This document shows, piece after piece, positions 15,638 to 22,982 of a DNA stretch of 35,127 nucleotides. Numbering within the stretch: position 1 is the stretch's first letter; every line of letters begins with the position of its first letter. The DNA is from Deltaproteobacteria bacterium (GTDB lineage: Bacteria > Desulfobacterota > Binatia > UBA9968), in NCBI GenBank assembly GCA_016874755.1, contig VGTH01000054.1, forward strand, positions 1 to 35,127, given 5' to 3'. Under the pieces are notes generated by a model, which was given only the letters and a program-made list of their open reading frames with translations, did no database searches and had not been told where the DNA came from. Both the position numbers and the translations under genes were made by a program.

Positions 15638-16413
15638 GACATCACCTCGTTTCCTTCCATGAGTTGGAGAACCGTGTTGAGCAGTTTTTTCTTGAACTGA
15701 ATAAACTCCGCGTCGTCGACATCGCGCTGGCCCGGCGCCATCGGATTGTCGAAGATCTCGACGATACGCGCCGGGCGCGCGCGCAGTATAACGATGCGGT
15801 CGCCCATGTAAGCCGCTTCCTCGACATCGTGGGTGACCATCACCGTGGTCTGCTTGAGTTTGGCGCAGATCGCCAGCGATTCTTCACGCAGCCGGCGTGC
15901 GGTCAATTGATCGAGCTTGCTAAACGGCTCGTCCATCAAGAGAACTTCCGGCTCGATCACCAAGCCGCGCGCCAGACCAACGCGCTGGCGCATGCCGCCG
16001 GAGAGATAAAGCGGAAACTGATTGCGGAACTCAGCCAAACCGACGAGATCGAGATATTTACTGAGCCGCTCCGGCCACTCGGCCTGGGGAATCTGCATTC
16101 CTTTCAACGCGAAGCTCAAGTTCTGCTCGACGGTTTTCCAGTTGAGCAGCCGGGCGTCTTGGAACACGTAACCAAGCCGGGCATCGCCCGTGGAAGCTTT
16201 GCCCTTGCCGATCACGTCCACCAGGCCGCCGTCGAGTTTTTCCAGTCCGGAAATGGCATTGAGCAGCGTCGATTTGCCGCAACCGGACGGACCGAGCAGG
16301 CAAGTGATGCCGAATTCCTTGGTATCGAATGAAACCCGGTCGAGCACGAGCATGTCCGACCCGTCTTCGCGGGAGAAATACTTGACCGCATTGTCGACAT
16401 GCACGTAGGCCAT
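15634..16413 (-). CDS. ABC transporter ATP-binding protein (SsuB/TauB-like)
   Basis: This 259-residue nucleotide-binding subunit has every functional motif: Walker A GPSGCGKST (41-49), Q-loop Gln85, signature LSGGM (137-141), Walker B LLMDEP (Asp161, Glu162), D-loop SKLD and H-loop His195 in VTHDVEEA. It would power the permease encoded upstream. The start at ATG 16413 is preferred over a TTG nine codons earlier; AAAGGGAT lies about ten bases upstream. The gap of about 195 bp to the permease gene holds a large inverted repeat, unusual within an operon. Confidence 0.92.
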   Translation of the reverse strand: MAYVHVDNAVKYFSREDGSDMLVLDRVSFDTKEFGITCLLGPSGCGKSTLLNAISGLEKLDGGLVDVIGKGKASTGDARLGYVFQDARLLNWKTVEQNLSFALKGMQIPQAEWPERLSKYLDLVGLAEFRNQFPLYLSGGMRQRVGLARGLVIEPEVLLMDEPFSKLDQLTARRLREESLAICAKLKQTTVMVTHDVEEAAYMGDRIVILRARPARIVEIFDNPMAPGQRDVDDAEFIQFKKKLLNTVLQLMEGNEVMS

Positions 16414-16434
16414 GGTTATCGGGATCCCTTTCAG

Positions 16435-16527
16435 CACCAAGGCACGAAGGACACGAAGTTAGGAAAAAGACTTTTTAATTGGCTCTCTCGTCTTTTCTTC
16501 TCTTCGTGCCTTCGTGCCTCCTTGGTG
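16435..16527. repeat. Imperfect inverted repeat (about 25-bp arms) within the ABC operon
   Basis: The left arm (16435-16458, CACCAAGGCACGAAGGACAC...) is complementary to the right arm (16502-16527, ...TTCGTGCCTCCTTGGTG) with a 2-base bulge and one mismatch, enclosing about 43 bp. A second word, CCCTTCGACTTCGCTCAGGG (16565-16584), lies just upstream on the transcribed strand. Both resemble intergenic words that I recall from many uncultivated-bacterium genomes. It may act as a transcript hairpin between the permease and ATPase cistrons. Confidence 0.6.
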
Positions 16528-16608
16528 GTGAAACGTTCCTTTCCGAACTTTGCGCCCTCTGCGTCCCTTCGACTTCGCTCAGGGCAGGCTTTGCGCGAGT
16601 GACTCCGA

Positions 16609-17472
16609 TTATCTTCGCCAGGCTTCCAGCTTGGGCCGCCAGCGCGTGACCCGGCCCTCGAGCCAGCCGATGAAGCCAAATTCGATCACGATCATCACGA
16701 TCAGAAACGTAATCGCCCAGGCGAGCACCTGCTTCATCGAAAAAACATTAAAGCCGCGCACCACTTGATAACCGACGCCGTTGCTAAAGCCGAACATCTC
16801 GACCACCACGACGACCTTCCAGGCCAGGCCCAAACCGTAGCGAATCGCCGCAAGAATGTGCGATACCAGCTGCGGCAGAATCACATCGACGATTTTCGAC
16901 CAGATGCCGGCGTGAAAGGCCGTGCTCATGTCGAGCAAGTCTTTGTCGATGGATTTCGTTCCCTGCCACAGACTGATTGCGAGCATCGGCATGATCGTCA
17001 CCGCCACCGCCGCATAGGCGCTGGTCTCCGACAGGCCGAAAAACATGATCGCCATCACCGCCCAAACCAGCCCGGGCATGGTCAAACCGAGAATCACCGG
17101 CGACTCGAAGAAACTCTCGAACCATTTGATCGTGCCCATGAGAATGCCAAGCGGAATCGCGATCAGCATGGCGATGCCGAAGCCGACGCCGACGCGGCGC
17201 AGCGTCGCGCCCATCTCGGCAAAGAACTGGCCGCTCGTCATGATCGACACCACTTCGTTGAAGGTGCTCGACGGCAGCGGGATGAGACTCGGTGGAAAGA
17301 ACAACGTCAATATCCACCAGATCGCGATCATGGCAGCGATCGAGATCGCCCTCAAGGCAAGCGTCCGAACGGCCGCGCCCGATGCGCCCCTTTTCCTGGG
17401 CGCGGCCACCTCGGTCGATGCAGTGGAGAGTGCACCTCCTGGGATCGCCACGCTCTCTTCTTCGGGAGCCAT
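16609..17472 (-). CDS. ABC transporter permease (SsuC/TauC-like)
   Basis: This 287-residue membrane protein has about six hydrophobic helices (starting ALRAISIAAMIAIWWILTLF) and the EAA-type loop near DMSTAFHAGIWSKIVDVILPQ, which contacts the ATPase. It is of the SsuC/TauC type of binding-protein-dependent permeases. I prefer ATG 17472 to ATG 17514, because a good promoter (TTGACA-N17-TAAATT) lies between them. With that start the mRNA would have a leader of only a few bases, consistent with the lack of a ribosome-binding site. The ATPase and SBP genes follow on the same strand. Confidence 0.85.
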   Translation of the reverse strand: MAPEEESVAIPGGALSTASTEVAAPRKRGASGAAVRTLALRAISIAAMIAIWWILTLFFPPSLIPLPSSTFNEVVSIMTSGQFFAEMGATLRRVGVGFGIAMLIAIPLGILMGTIKWFESFFESPVILGLTMPGLVWAVMAIMFFGLSETSAYAAVAVTIMPMLAISLWQGTKSIDKDLLDMSTAFHAGIWSKIVDVILPQLVSHILAAIRYGLGLAWKVVVVVEMFGFSNGVGYQVVRGFNVFSMKQVLAWAITFLIVMIVIEFGFIGWLEGRVTRWRPKLEAWRR

Positions 17473-17479
17473 AATGGAG

Positions 17480-17511
17480 CGCAATTTATTGCGTTCGCCT
17501 GCGGGTGTCAA
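17480..17511 (-). promoter_or_regulatory. Promoter of the ABC permease gene with overlapping palindrome
   Basis: The minus strand has TTGACA (17511-17506), a 17-bp spacer and TAAATT (17488-17483). The -10 box lies inside the perfect palindrome CGCAAT-AA-ATTGCG (17480-17493), whose arms also occur at 4489-4502. A repressor bound there would block the promoter. The start codon follows the -10 box by about ten bases. Confidence 0.6.
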
Positions 17512-17712
17512 CATAGTCTGCGACTTTCAGAGCATTCTTTGCCGCAACCCAGAACGCTACCGTTCATCGGAACATTGTGCATCGCGATAGTACGGACAGG
17601 TCGCGACCTATCCCTACGGCTCAGAGGCACAAATCATCGTCTTTGCCGCGCAAGATCTCCTGATGGGCGGCGCGACGCCGATGCTCGCCGCGGTGATGAA
17701 CGGCGCGGAGAT

Positions 17713-17752
17713 TCGTATAGGAATTGCAAACGCCCTTTTCTATGACCCAGGG
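17713..17752 (-). repeat. Partial IS91/ISCR-like end (copy D)
   Basis: The minus strand shows CTGGGTCATAGAAAAGGGCG then TTTGCAATTCCTATACG, the terminus block of the family, ending near 17713. The promoter and transposase tail are missing. It lies about 200 bp upstream of the permease gene. In the rest of 17515-18010 I see no gene. Confidence 0.5.
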
Positions 17753-18010
17753 CGAGGGCATGGCGAATCAGCAGCCGCCGTGCACTATGCCCTGTAATAA
17801 TTTGGCGAAGATAGCATGGAGTCGGGACGCACCCCGGGAGCGAGGCATGCGTACTTGACTGAATTGACAAACTCAAGGCCAACCGCGCCAGGTTAACGAG
17901 TTAGTCAATTTGGTCAAGGATGCCCCAAAGAGGCTCCCCATATTGTTCGCTTTGCTCTGTATTTCGAAGATGCATCGATTCCAAATTCCAGCGAATAGAT
18001 CGCTTGCCGA

Positions 18011-19540
18011 CTACTTCTTCACCGCCATCTCGATGGCGTACACTCCTGAGTCGGGCAGTGGTTTGTAATCGACGCGGTTGTTCAAACCCCAGAGTAGCTT
18101 GTGGCGCCAGAGGAAGCATGCGGGCGCCTCTTCGGTGATGATGCTCATCGCTTGCGAGAGATACTGGCGGCGCTTCTTGGGGTCGAACTCCTGCTGTTCT
18201 TGATCGAGCAGCTCATCGACTTTTGGATTCGAGTAGCCGATGCGCGGCGTTTCGCCGGTGCGAAAGTATTGGTGCAGCGGGCCGCTCGGGTCCTGGATGG
18301 AGCCGCGGCCAATATAATAGAAAGGTGCCGCGCCGCGCTGCACGTTGGCCCAGAGCGTCGCCCACTCCGGCGTCGCAAGCTTGGCGCGGAAACCGACGGC
18401 ATTGAGCATGGGAATCACCGCTTCGCTGACCTGTTTGTCGAGGGTATAGCGACCCACGGGAGTTTGCAGCTCGACATCGACGCCGCCGGCGTGGCCCGCC
18501 TGGGCCAAAAGCTTTCTCGCTCTCTCCGGGTCGTAGTTTAGCTTAGGCTTCAAGTTGGGATCGTAGCCGTATTGCCCGGGACCGAGGGGGCCGTCGAGAC
18601 GGCTGGCGAATCCCTCCAGCAAAGTCGCGATAATCTGATCGCGATTGATCGCATGGCAGACCGCCTGCCTGACTTCCTTTTTGTCGAAGGGTGGCTTGGG
18701 CTGCATGGCGAGAAACATGATCTCGATGGAGTCTATGGCGCTGATGCGGAGGTTGTTGTTCTTCTCAACCCGGTGGCGCATATGAGGCGGGACAAACTGC
18801 GCGATCTGGATCTCATCGTTGAGCAGAGCCGTGACGCGCTGCTCGGGCTCGCGCATGATGCGATAGACGACTTCGTCGGGGGCGCGCGGATTTTTCTTAG
18901 CTTCTGGGTGGTCTGGCCGCTTCTGCAGCACCAGGCGCTGGCCAGGAATCAGCTCTTTTAACCGATAGGGACCGCCGCCCATCATATGCTCTCGGTCGGC
19001 AACGTCCCGTCCATACTTGTCGAAAGCCGCTTTGCTGGTGACGATCAAACGGTCGCAGAGAAATGACAGCAGCGGCGCGGTGGGTTTATCGGTAGTAATC
19101 TTGACCGTGAATCTGTCGATCGCCTCGACCTTGGCTATAGACGGCGCCACAGCGACTTTCTGTTTTGACTGTGGATCGGCCATGACCCGGTTGAGCAGCG
19201 AGTGCACCACGTCGTCAGCGGTGACCGGTGAGCCATCATTGAACCTGTAGTTCTTGTTTATGTAAAAGATCCAGGTTGTCGGATTCTCAATCTTCCATCG
19301 TTCCGCCAGGCGCCCTTCAAAGTCCGCTTTGGCATAGTTGTAGGCGCAGAACGGGCCGGTGACTTCGCTCCACACGCTGTACATCAGCCGCACGCTGTCG
19401 CCGTAGGGATTGTGGGTCTCGATGGTTTCAGTAACGCCGACGGTCACCCGGGTCTGGGCGTCGACGGGGTTGCTGCTGCCCAGTAGAGAAGCGAGTGCCG
19501 AGAGGGCGATCAGCAGCCATTGTTTTTTGCGCCAAATCAT
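18011..19540 (-). CDS. Peptide/nickel-type ABC solute-binding protein (SBP_bac_5)
   Basis: This 509-residue family-5 solute-binding protein (DppA/OppA/NikA type) has a signal peptide (KQWLLIALSALASLLGSSN...VDAQ). Family hallmarks include LAERWKIENPTTWIFYI, YRFNDGSPVTADDVVHSL (the F.DG.P.TA.DV signature), GPYRLKELIPGQRLVLQK and VRQAVCHAINRDQII. It would bind peptides, opines or nickel chelates. The start is ATG 19540 behind GGAGGT; the frame reads 38 codons further upstream only because it crosses the inserted element end. That end (copy E) stops 24 bp before the ATG and offers a promoter. No transporter genes are adjacent. Confidence 0.9.
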   Translation of the reverse strand: MIWRKKQWLLIALSALASLLGSSNPVDAQTRVTVGVTETIETHNPYGDSVRLMYSVWSEVTGPFCAYNYAKADFEGRLAERWKIENPTTWIFYINKNYRFNDGSPVTADDVVHSLLNRVMADPQSKQKVAVAPSIAKVEAIDRFTVKITTDKPTAPLLSFLCDRLIVTSKAAFDKYGRDVADREHMMGGGPYRLKELIPGQRLVLQKRPDHPEAKKNPRAPDEVVYRIMREPEQRVTALLNDEIQIAQFVPPHMRHRVEKNNNLRISAIDSIEIMFLAMQPKPPFDKKEVRQAVCHAINRDQIIATLLEGFASRLDGPLGPGQYGYDPNLKPKLNYDPERARKLLAQAGHAGGVDVELQTPVGRYTLDKQVSEAVIPMLNAVGFRAKLATPEWATLWANVQRGAAPFYYIGRGSIQDPSGPLHQYFRTGETPRIGYSNPKVDELLDQEQQEFDPKKRRQYLSQAMSIITEEAPACFLWRHKLLWGLNNRVDYKPLPDSGVYAIEMAVKK

Positions 19541-19563
19541 CACGACCTCCAAAAGAATGAATC

Positions 19564-19760
19564 GCCGTATAGGAATTTCGAATCTCAATCCTCTTTCTGC
19601 AGCCCAGAGCCATATCGCGGGACCGGGAGAGATGTCAATCCGGTTTGTGCTCATTGAAAAACCCGCTGGTGTCGCAGTCAGCTCGGCCGAAAAGCGGCTA
19701 GGAGAGGCGCGAAAGGTTCCTTGGGGCGACGCTGAGCAGCCGGGCCCAACTCATCCGCGC
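19564..19760 (-). mobile_element. IS91/ISCR-like remnant with outward promoter (copy E)
   Basis: The minus strand begins with APARMSWARLL, the IS91 transposase segment that precedes the CPxCG block. It then jumps to the shared tail (NLSRLS*PLFGRADC, FFNEHKPD and stop). TTGACA (19638-19633), an 18-bp spacer and TATGGC (19614-19609) follow, and then the terminus TTCGAAATTCCTATACGG ending at about 19564. The promoter points directly at the SBP_bac_5 gene, with a predicted leader of about 60 bases. Confidence 0.65.
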
Positions 19761-19850
19761 CGGCGCACCTTGTGCGTGCGCGCCCTCGCTTGAGATCTCG
19801 GCGGCACGCTCTGGCGGAGCGCGATCGCATCCAGACGCCGCCGCCAAAAC

Positions 19851-19937
19851 TCGTCTGGCGAACAGGCCGTAGTCCTTCGCCACAAAGATCGCCGTTTCGC
19901 GCTCGCTCAAGCTGCCGAAGGTGATAAGCAGCGAATG
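19851..19937 (-). pseudogene. N-terminal remnant of an NMT1-like solute-binding protein
   Basis: The minus strand encodes LLITFGSLSERETAIF then VAKDYGLFARR. This is the first strand and helix of NMT1-like SBPs, which usually read G....(E)..(I/P)..VA...GLF.K.GL. It breaks off after 30 residues into unrelated sequence and then into copy E. It lies about 90 bp downstream of the flavoprotein gene and could be the stump of an SBP gene destroyed by the element. Confidence 0.5.
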
Positions 19938-20025
19938 GGGTGGCACCGCCGCAGGCGACGGTGCCTTCGTAAACACCAAGAGAATCAGATTTGTCCCGAG
20001 CCGGAGCGCTGCCGTAGGCTCCTCG

Positions 20026-21495
20026 TCACAGTCCCTGCGCCGCCGCGTGGCGGCCCGCCAAACGGGAGAACACGGCGTTGCGCGTCTGCCCGGTGCAGGA
20101 GGGATAGTTATGAAAAAATAAGCCGACGATATCGCCGGAGGCAAACAGGCCGCGAATCGGCTGGCCGCCGGCGTTGACGACCTGGGCGTCGGCGTTGATC
20201 TCGACGCCGCCGAAGGTGAACGTAATGCCGCCGGTGACGGGAAAGGCTTGAAACGGCGGCTCGCTGATGCGCTCCGCCCAGTTGGACTTGCGTGGCGTGA
20301 TGCCGACCGTCGAGCGGCCGTCGGTTTTGGTAGCGTCGAAGGGCACATCGTCGCGCACCGCGTTGTTGAATTCCGTCACTGTGTGGGCGAGCACCGCCGG
20401 TTCGATGCCGATCTTCGCGGCAAGCTCGACGATGGTTGCCGCTTCGATGGGGTTGGCAAATTGATAGTAGCTTGTATCCTGCAGCGCCGCGCCTTTGCGA
20501 TCAAAAATCTGATAGGCCACGCCGCCCGGCTCGCTCAACACCGCCCAGCCGGTCTTCGCGTAAGTGTACGAGATATGCGCTTCCCCTTCGTCGAAGAAGC
20601 GCTGGCCCTGGGAGTTGACGGTTATGCCGAAAGTATAGCCGTAGCGGTTGGCCTTATTGCTCAGCTCCACGTCCGGAAAGGTCGCGTCGATGGGCGTCGC
20701 ATGGGCGCCCTGCCAGTGGCCGGAGGCTTTGCAGCCGAGCGCCAGCGCCATCTGCAAAACCTCGCCGGTGTCGTGGCGGCTGCCGCGCACTTTCATCAAG
20801 TCGGCGTTGGCGCCGAGATAGCGCGCGCGCATCTCGGGATTGGCCTGAAAACCACCGGCGCAGAGGATGACAGAACCGGCGCGGATCTCATATTCCTCGT
20901 TGGCGTCGGAGACGCGTACACCTTCGATGCGCCGGTCGTTGCCCAACAGCTCGCGCACGCGCGACTCGTAGCGAATCTCGACACCCAGCCGTGTCGCGAT
21001 GTCGCGCCATTGGTTCAACTGGCTGATGCCGCCGCCGATGCCGCCGGTGGGATGAATGACGATGCCCGGCTCGAAATAGAGCTTGCCGTCGATCTCCACA
21101 TGGCCGGCCGGCTCCCACTCGATGCCCAACTCGTCCATCCAATGGATCGCAGCGTTGGATTCCTTGACCAGCACTTCGGCGAGTTTCTTGTTGATGCGCC
21201 CGCGCGTCACCCGCATCAAGTCCGCGGTGAAATCCGCGGGGGAATAACCGGGCAAATGCAGCCGGTCGAATTCCGCCGCTGGCGTGTCGCGCAGAAAGCC
21301 GCGGATCTCCGATGCATCGGAGTAGACAAAACGAAAGCCAGTGTGCGAGAAGCGCGCGTTGCCGCCGAACTCCGGCTCCGGCGCTTTCTCCAACATCACG
21401 ACTTTGCGCGCGCCGGCTTGCTTGGCCGCCACCGCCGCTTCAAAGGCGGCGCTGCCGCCGCCGACCACGACCACTTGAATGTTTTCGACTTTCAT
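20026..21495 (-). CDS. FAD-dependent dehydrogenase, TcuA/fumarate reductase flavoprotein family
   Basis: This 489-residue flavoprotein has the N-terminal FAD-binding motif VVVGGGSAAFEAAVAA (G12-G14), the family segment GITVNSQGQRFFDEGEAH, and the C-terminal FAD closure ASGDIVGLFFHNYPSCTGQT...SRLAGRHAA. This is the layout of the tricarballylate dehydrogenase (TcuA) / soluble fumarate reductase group, which also includes ketosteroid dehydrogenases. It would oxidise or reduce a C-C bond next to a carboxylate or ketone. The start ATG 21495 has only a weak AAGAGCG site. It is 145 bp downstream of an NMT1-like SBP gene on the same strand, consistent with uptake and oxidation of the same compound. 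Confidence 0.85.
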   Translation of the reverse strand: MKVENIQVVVVGGGSAAFEAAVAAKQAGARKVVMLEKAPEPEFGGNARFSHTGFRFVYSDASEIRGFLRDTPAAEFDRLHLPGYSPADFTADLMRVTRGRINKKLAEVLVKESNAAIHWMDELGIEWEPAGHVEIDGKLYFEPGIVIHPTGGIGGGISQLNQWRDIATRLGVEIRYESRVRELLGNDRRIEGVRVSDANEEYEIRAGSVILCAGGFQANPEMRARYLGANADLMKVRGSRHDTGEVLQMALALGCKASGHWQGAHATPIDATFPDVELSNKANRYGYTFGITVNSQGQRFFDEGEAHISYTYAKTGWAVLSEPGGVAYQIFDRKGAALQDTSYYQFANPIEAATIVELAAKIGIEPAVLAHTVTEFNNAVRDDVPFDATKTDGRSTVGITPRKSNWAERISEPPFQAFPVTGGITFTFGGVEINADAQVVNAGGQPIRGLFASGDIVGLFFHNYPSCTGQTRNAVFSRLAGRHAAAQGL

Positions 21496-21640
21496 CGGTC
21501 GCTCTTTTCCCGCGAGCGCGAAGCTGCTAGCCGAATATTTGGTTGTGTCACGCCGCGCTAGCTCCTTCGTGGTGAAAACTAATGCTGTAGCATGCGCGAG
21601 CCGAGAACCAGATCACTTTGTGGTGATATCCGGCCGCGCT

Positions 21641-22657
21641 CTACCGTTTCTTGGTCACGCTGTGGATAAAGCCCGAGGTCTCCAGCTTGTGCACAAACGA
21701 GTCGTCGATCGCGTTTTCGATTTTCACGTCGGCCAGTTTGGAATTGATCGAGACGAGCAAACCATGCAGCCGCTTCATACCATCCACGGTGGGAATCGGC
21801 ACGCGCTCGTAGGAATTGACCACCGCGCTGTAGGCTTCTTCTGCCTCGCTGTTGTTGGACAACCGCAAGTTGGTCGCCAGGATCCGCATAACCGTTTCTT
21901 TGTTGGCGGGATCGAGCATGAAGGCAATCGCTTCGACCAGGCCTTTTATGTACCCTTCGATGACCTGCGGCTTGGCCGCGGCGATACGCCGCGTGGTCAC
22001 CATCATCGTCTGTGGCATAGTCACGCCGGAACCTTTGAAGTTGTACAGGATCGGAAAGCCCTTGTTGCCGTAGATGTCGCCCACCGAGCCGTTCAGCGTC
22101 GTACCATCGATGCTGCCGCTTTCGAGCGCCAGCCGGCGGTTGATTTCGGTACCGGAGATGGTGATAAAAGCGATCTTTGCCTGGTTGGGGTCGACGCCCA
22201 TGGTTTGCAGCGCCAAGAGCGCCACCAGATGCGAAGTCGCACCCGGGCCGCTGATGGCGAGCTTCTTGCCGCGCAGATCTTCTTTCCTCTTGATGTCCTG
22301 CCGCACGTTCAAGCGGTAGTCGAGCTTCTGAACGAAATTGGCAACGCCGATCACGTCGGCGCCGCCGGAGCTCGCATTGACCAGATGGCCGGGGCCGATC
22401 ACCGCCACGTCGATCTCGCCGGCGAGCAGCGCCGCCACCGCCAACGGCGAGCGCGGCATCAGGATATATTGCGTCTCGACGCCGTATTTTTTGAAAAGGC
22501 CGAGATGCCTGGCCACCCACACCGACGCCATGCTTTCGCTGGTGATGCTCGAGGCGAAATTGGAGCGAGCCTGGGCCCAGGAAGCGGCCGGGCCAACGAG
22601 CATGAATAGGAACGATGCCACCAGCGCTTGCCGCCCGCGCGAATTATTTTTCCGCAT
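21641..22657 (-). CDS. NMT1-like ABC solute-binding protein
   Basis: This 338-residue periplasmic protein has a signal peptide (RQALVASFLFMLVGPAASWAQA) and the family blocks VWVARHLGLFKKYGVE, LLAGEIDVAVIGPG, LRGKKLAISGPGATSHL and the C-terminal IDDSFVHKLETSGF. A TTG two codons upstream, closer to GAGGTGA, is an alternative start. It is followed by the TcuA-like gene. An IS91/ISCR-like end (copy F) with an outward promoter lies 104 bp upstream of the start. No transporter subunits are linked. Confidence 0.87.
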   Translation of the reverse strand: MRKNNSRGRQALVASFLFMLVGPAASWAQARSNFASSITSESMASVWVARHLGLFKKYGVETQYILMPRSPLAVAALLAGEIDVAVIGPGHLVNASSGGADVIGVANFVQKLDYRLNVRQDIKRKEDLRGKKLAISGPGATSHLVALLALQTMGVDPNQAKIAFITISGTEINRRLALESGSIDGTTLNGSVGDIYGNKGFPILYNFKGSGVTMPQTMMVTTRRIAAAKPQVIEGYIKGLVEAIAFMLDPANKETVMRILATNLRLSNNSEAEEAYSAVVNSYERVPIPTVDGMKRLHGLLVSINSKLADVKIENAIDDSFVHKLETSGFIHSVTKKR

Positions 22658-22760
22658 GCTCAATCACCTCGCGATGGGTTTTGGATTCCAGATTGCCAAT
22701 TCGATATTCCACGCATGGAGCAGTGTACGTTACGGCCAGCGATGCGAAAAAGCAATTCTG

Positions 22761-22945
22761 GGGATAGGAATTTCAAACCGCCTTTTTATGACCCGGAGTT
22801 ATGCCGGAGAGCCGGCGGAATTGTCAATCCCTTTTCTGGTTGACGAAAAAATCAGTGGCCTAGCGGTCGGCTCGGCCGGAAAGCGGCCAGGAAAGGCGCG
22901 AAACGTTCTTTGTGGCGCCGCTCGGTCGAGCTCAGACCGAGCGGC
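22761..22945 (-). mobile_element. IS91/ISCR-like 3' end with outward promoter (copy F)
   Basis: The minus strand encodes the shared tail (NVSRLSWPLSGRADR*, then DFFVNQKRD and stop). TTGACA (22827-22822), an 18-bp spacer and CATAAC (22803-22798) follow, then the terminus GGTTTGAAATTCCTATCC near 22761. It is the closest relative of copy B. A GGCCG-GAAAG-CGGCC hairpin lies at 22874-22888, and an inverted pair CGCCGCTCGGTCGAGCTC / GACCGAGCGGCGCC at its far end. Confidence 0.65.
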
Positions 22946-22982
22946 GCCGGTGAAAGTCCCCATCTAGCCGCGCGGAAAATTC

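Noticed and set aside
17626-17715. Plus-strand peptide ending GGATPMLAAVMNGAEIR, faintly like an SBP
   Set aside because: The resemblance is limited to a dozen residues, there is no start, and it runs into copy D.
16765-17745. 326-codon open frame on the plus strand
   Set aside because: Antisense to the ABC permease; its His/Asp/Arg-rich translation is a shadow.
20248-21561. 437-codon open frame on the plus strand
   Set aside because: Antisense shadow of the TcuA-like flavoprotein gene.
21479-22609. 376-codon open frame on the plus strand
   Set aside because: Antisense to the NMT1-like SBP gene, without a start site or motif.
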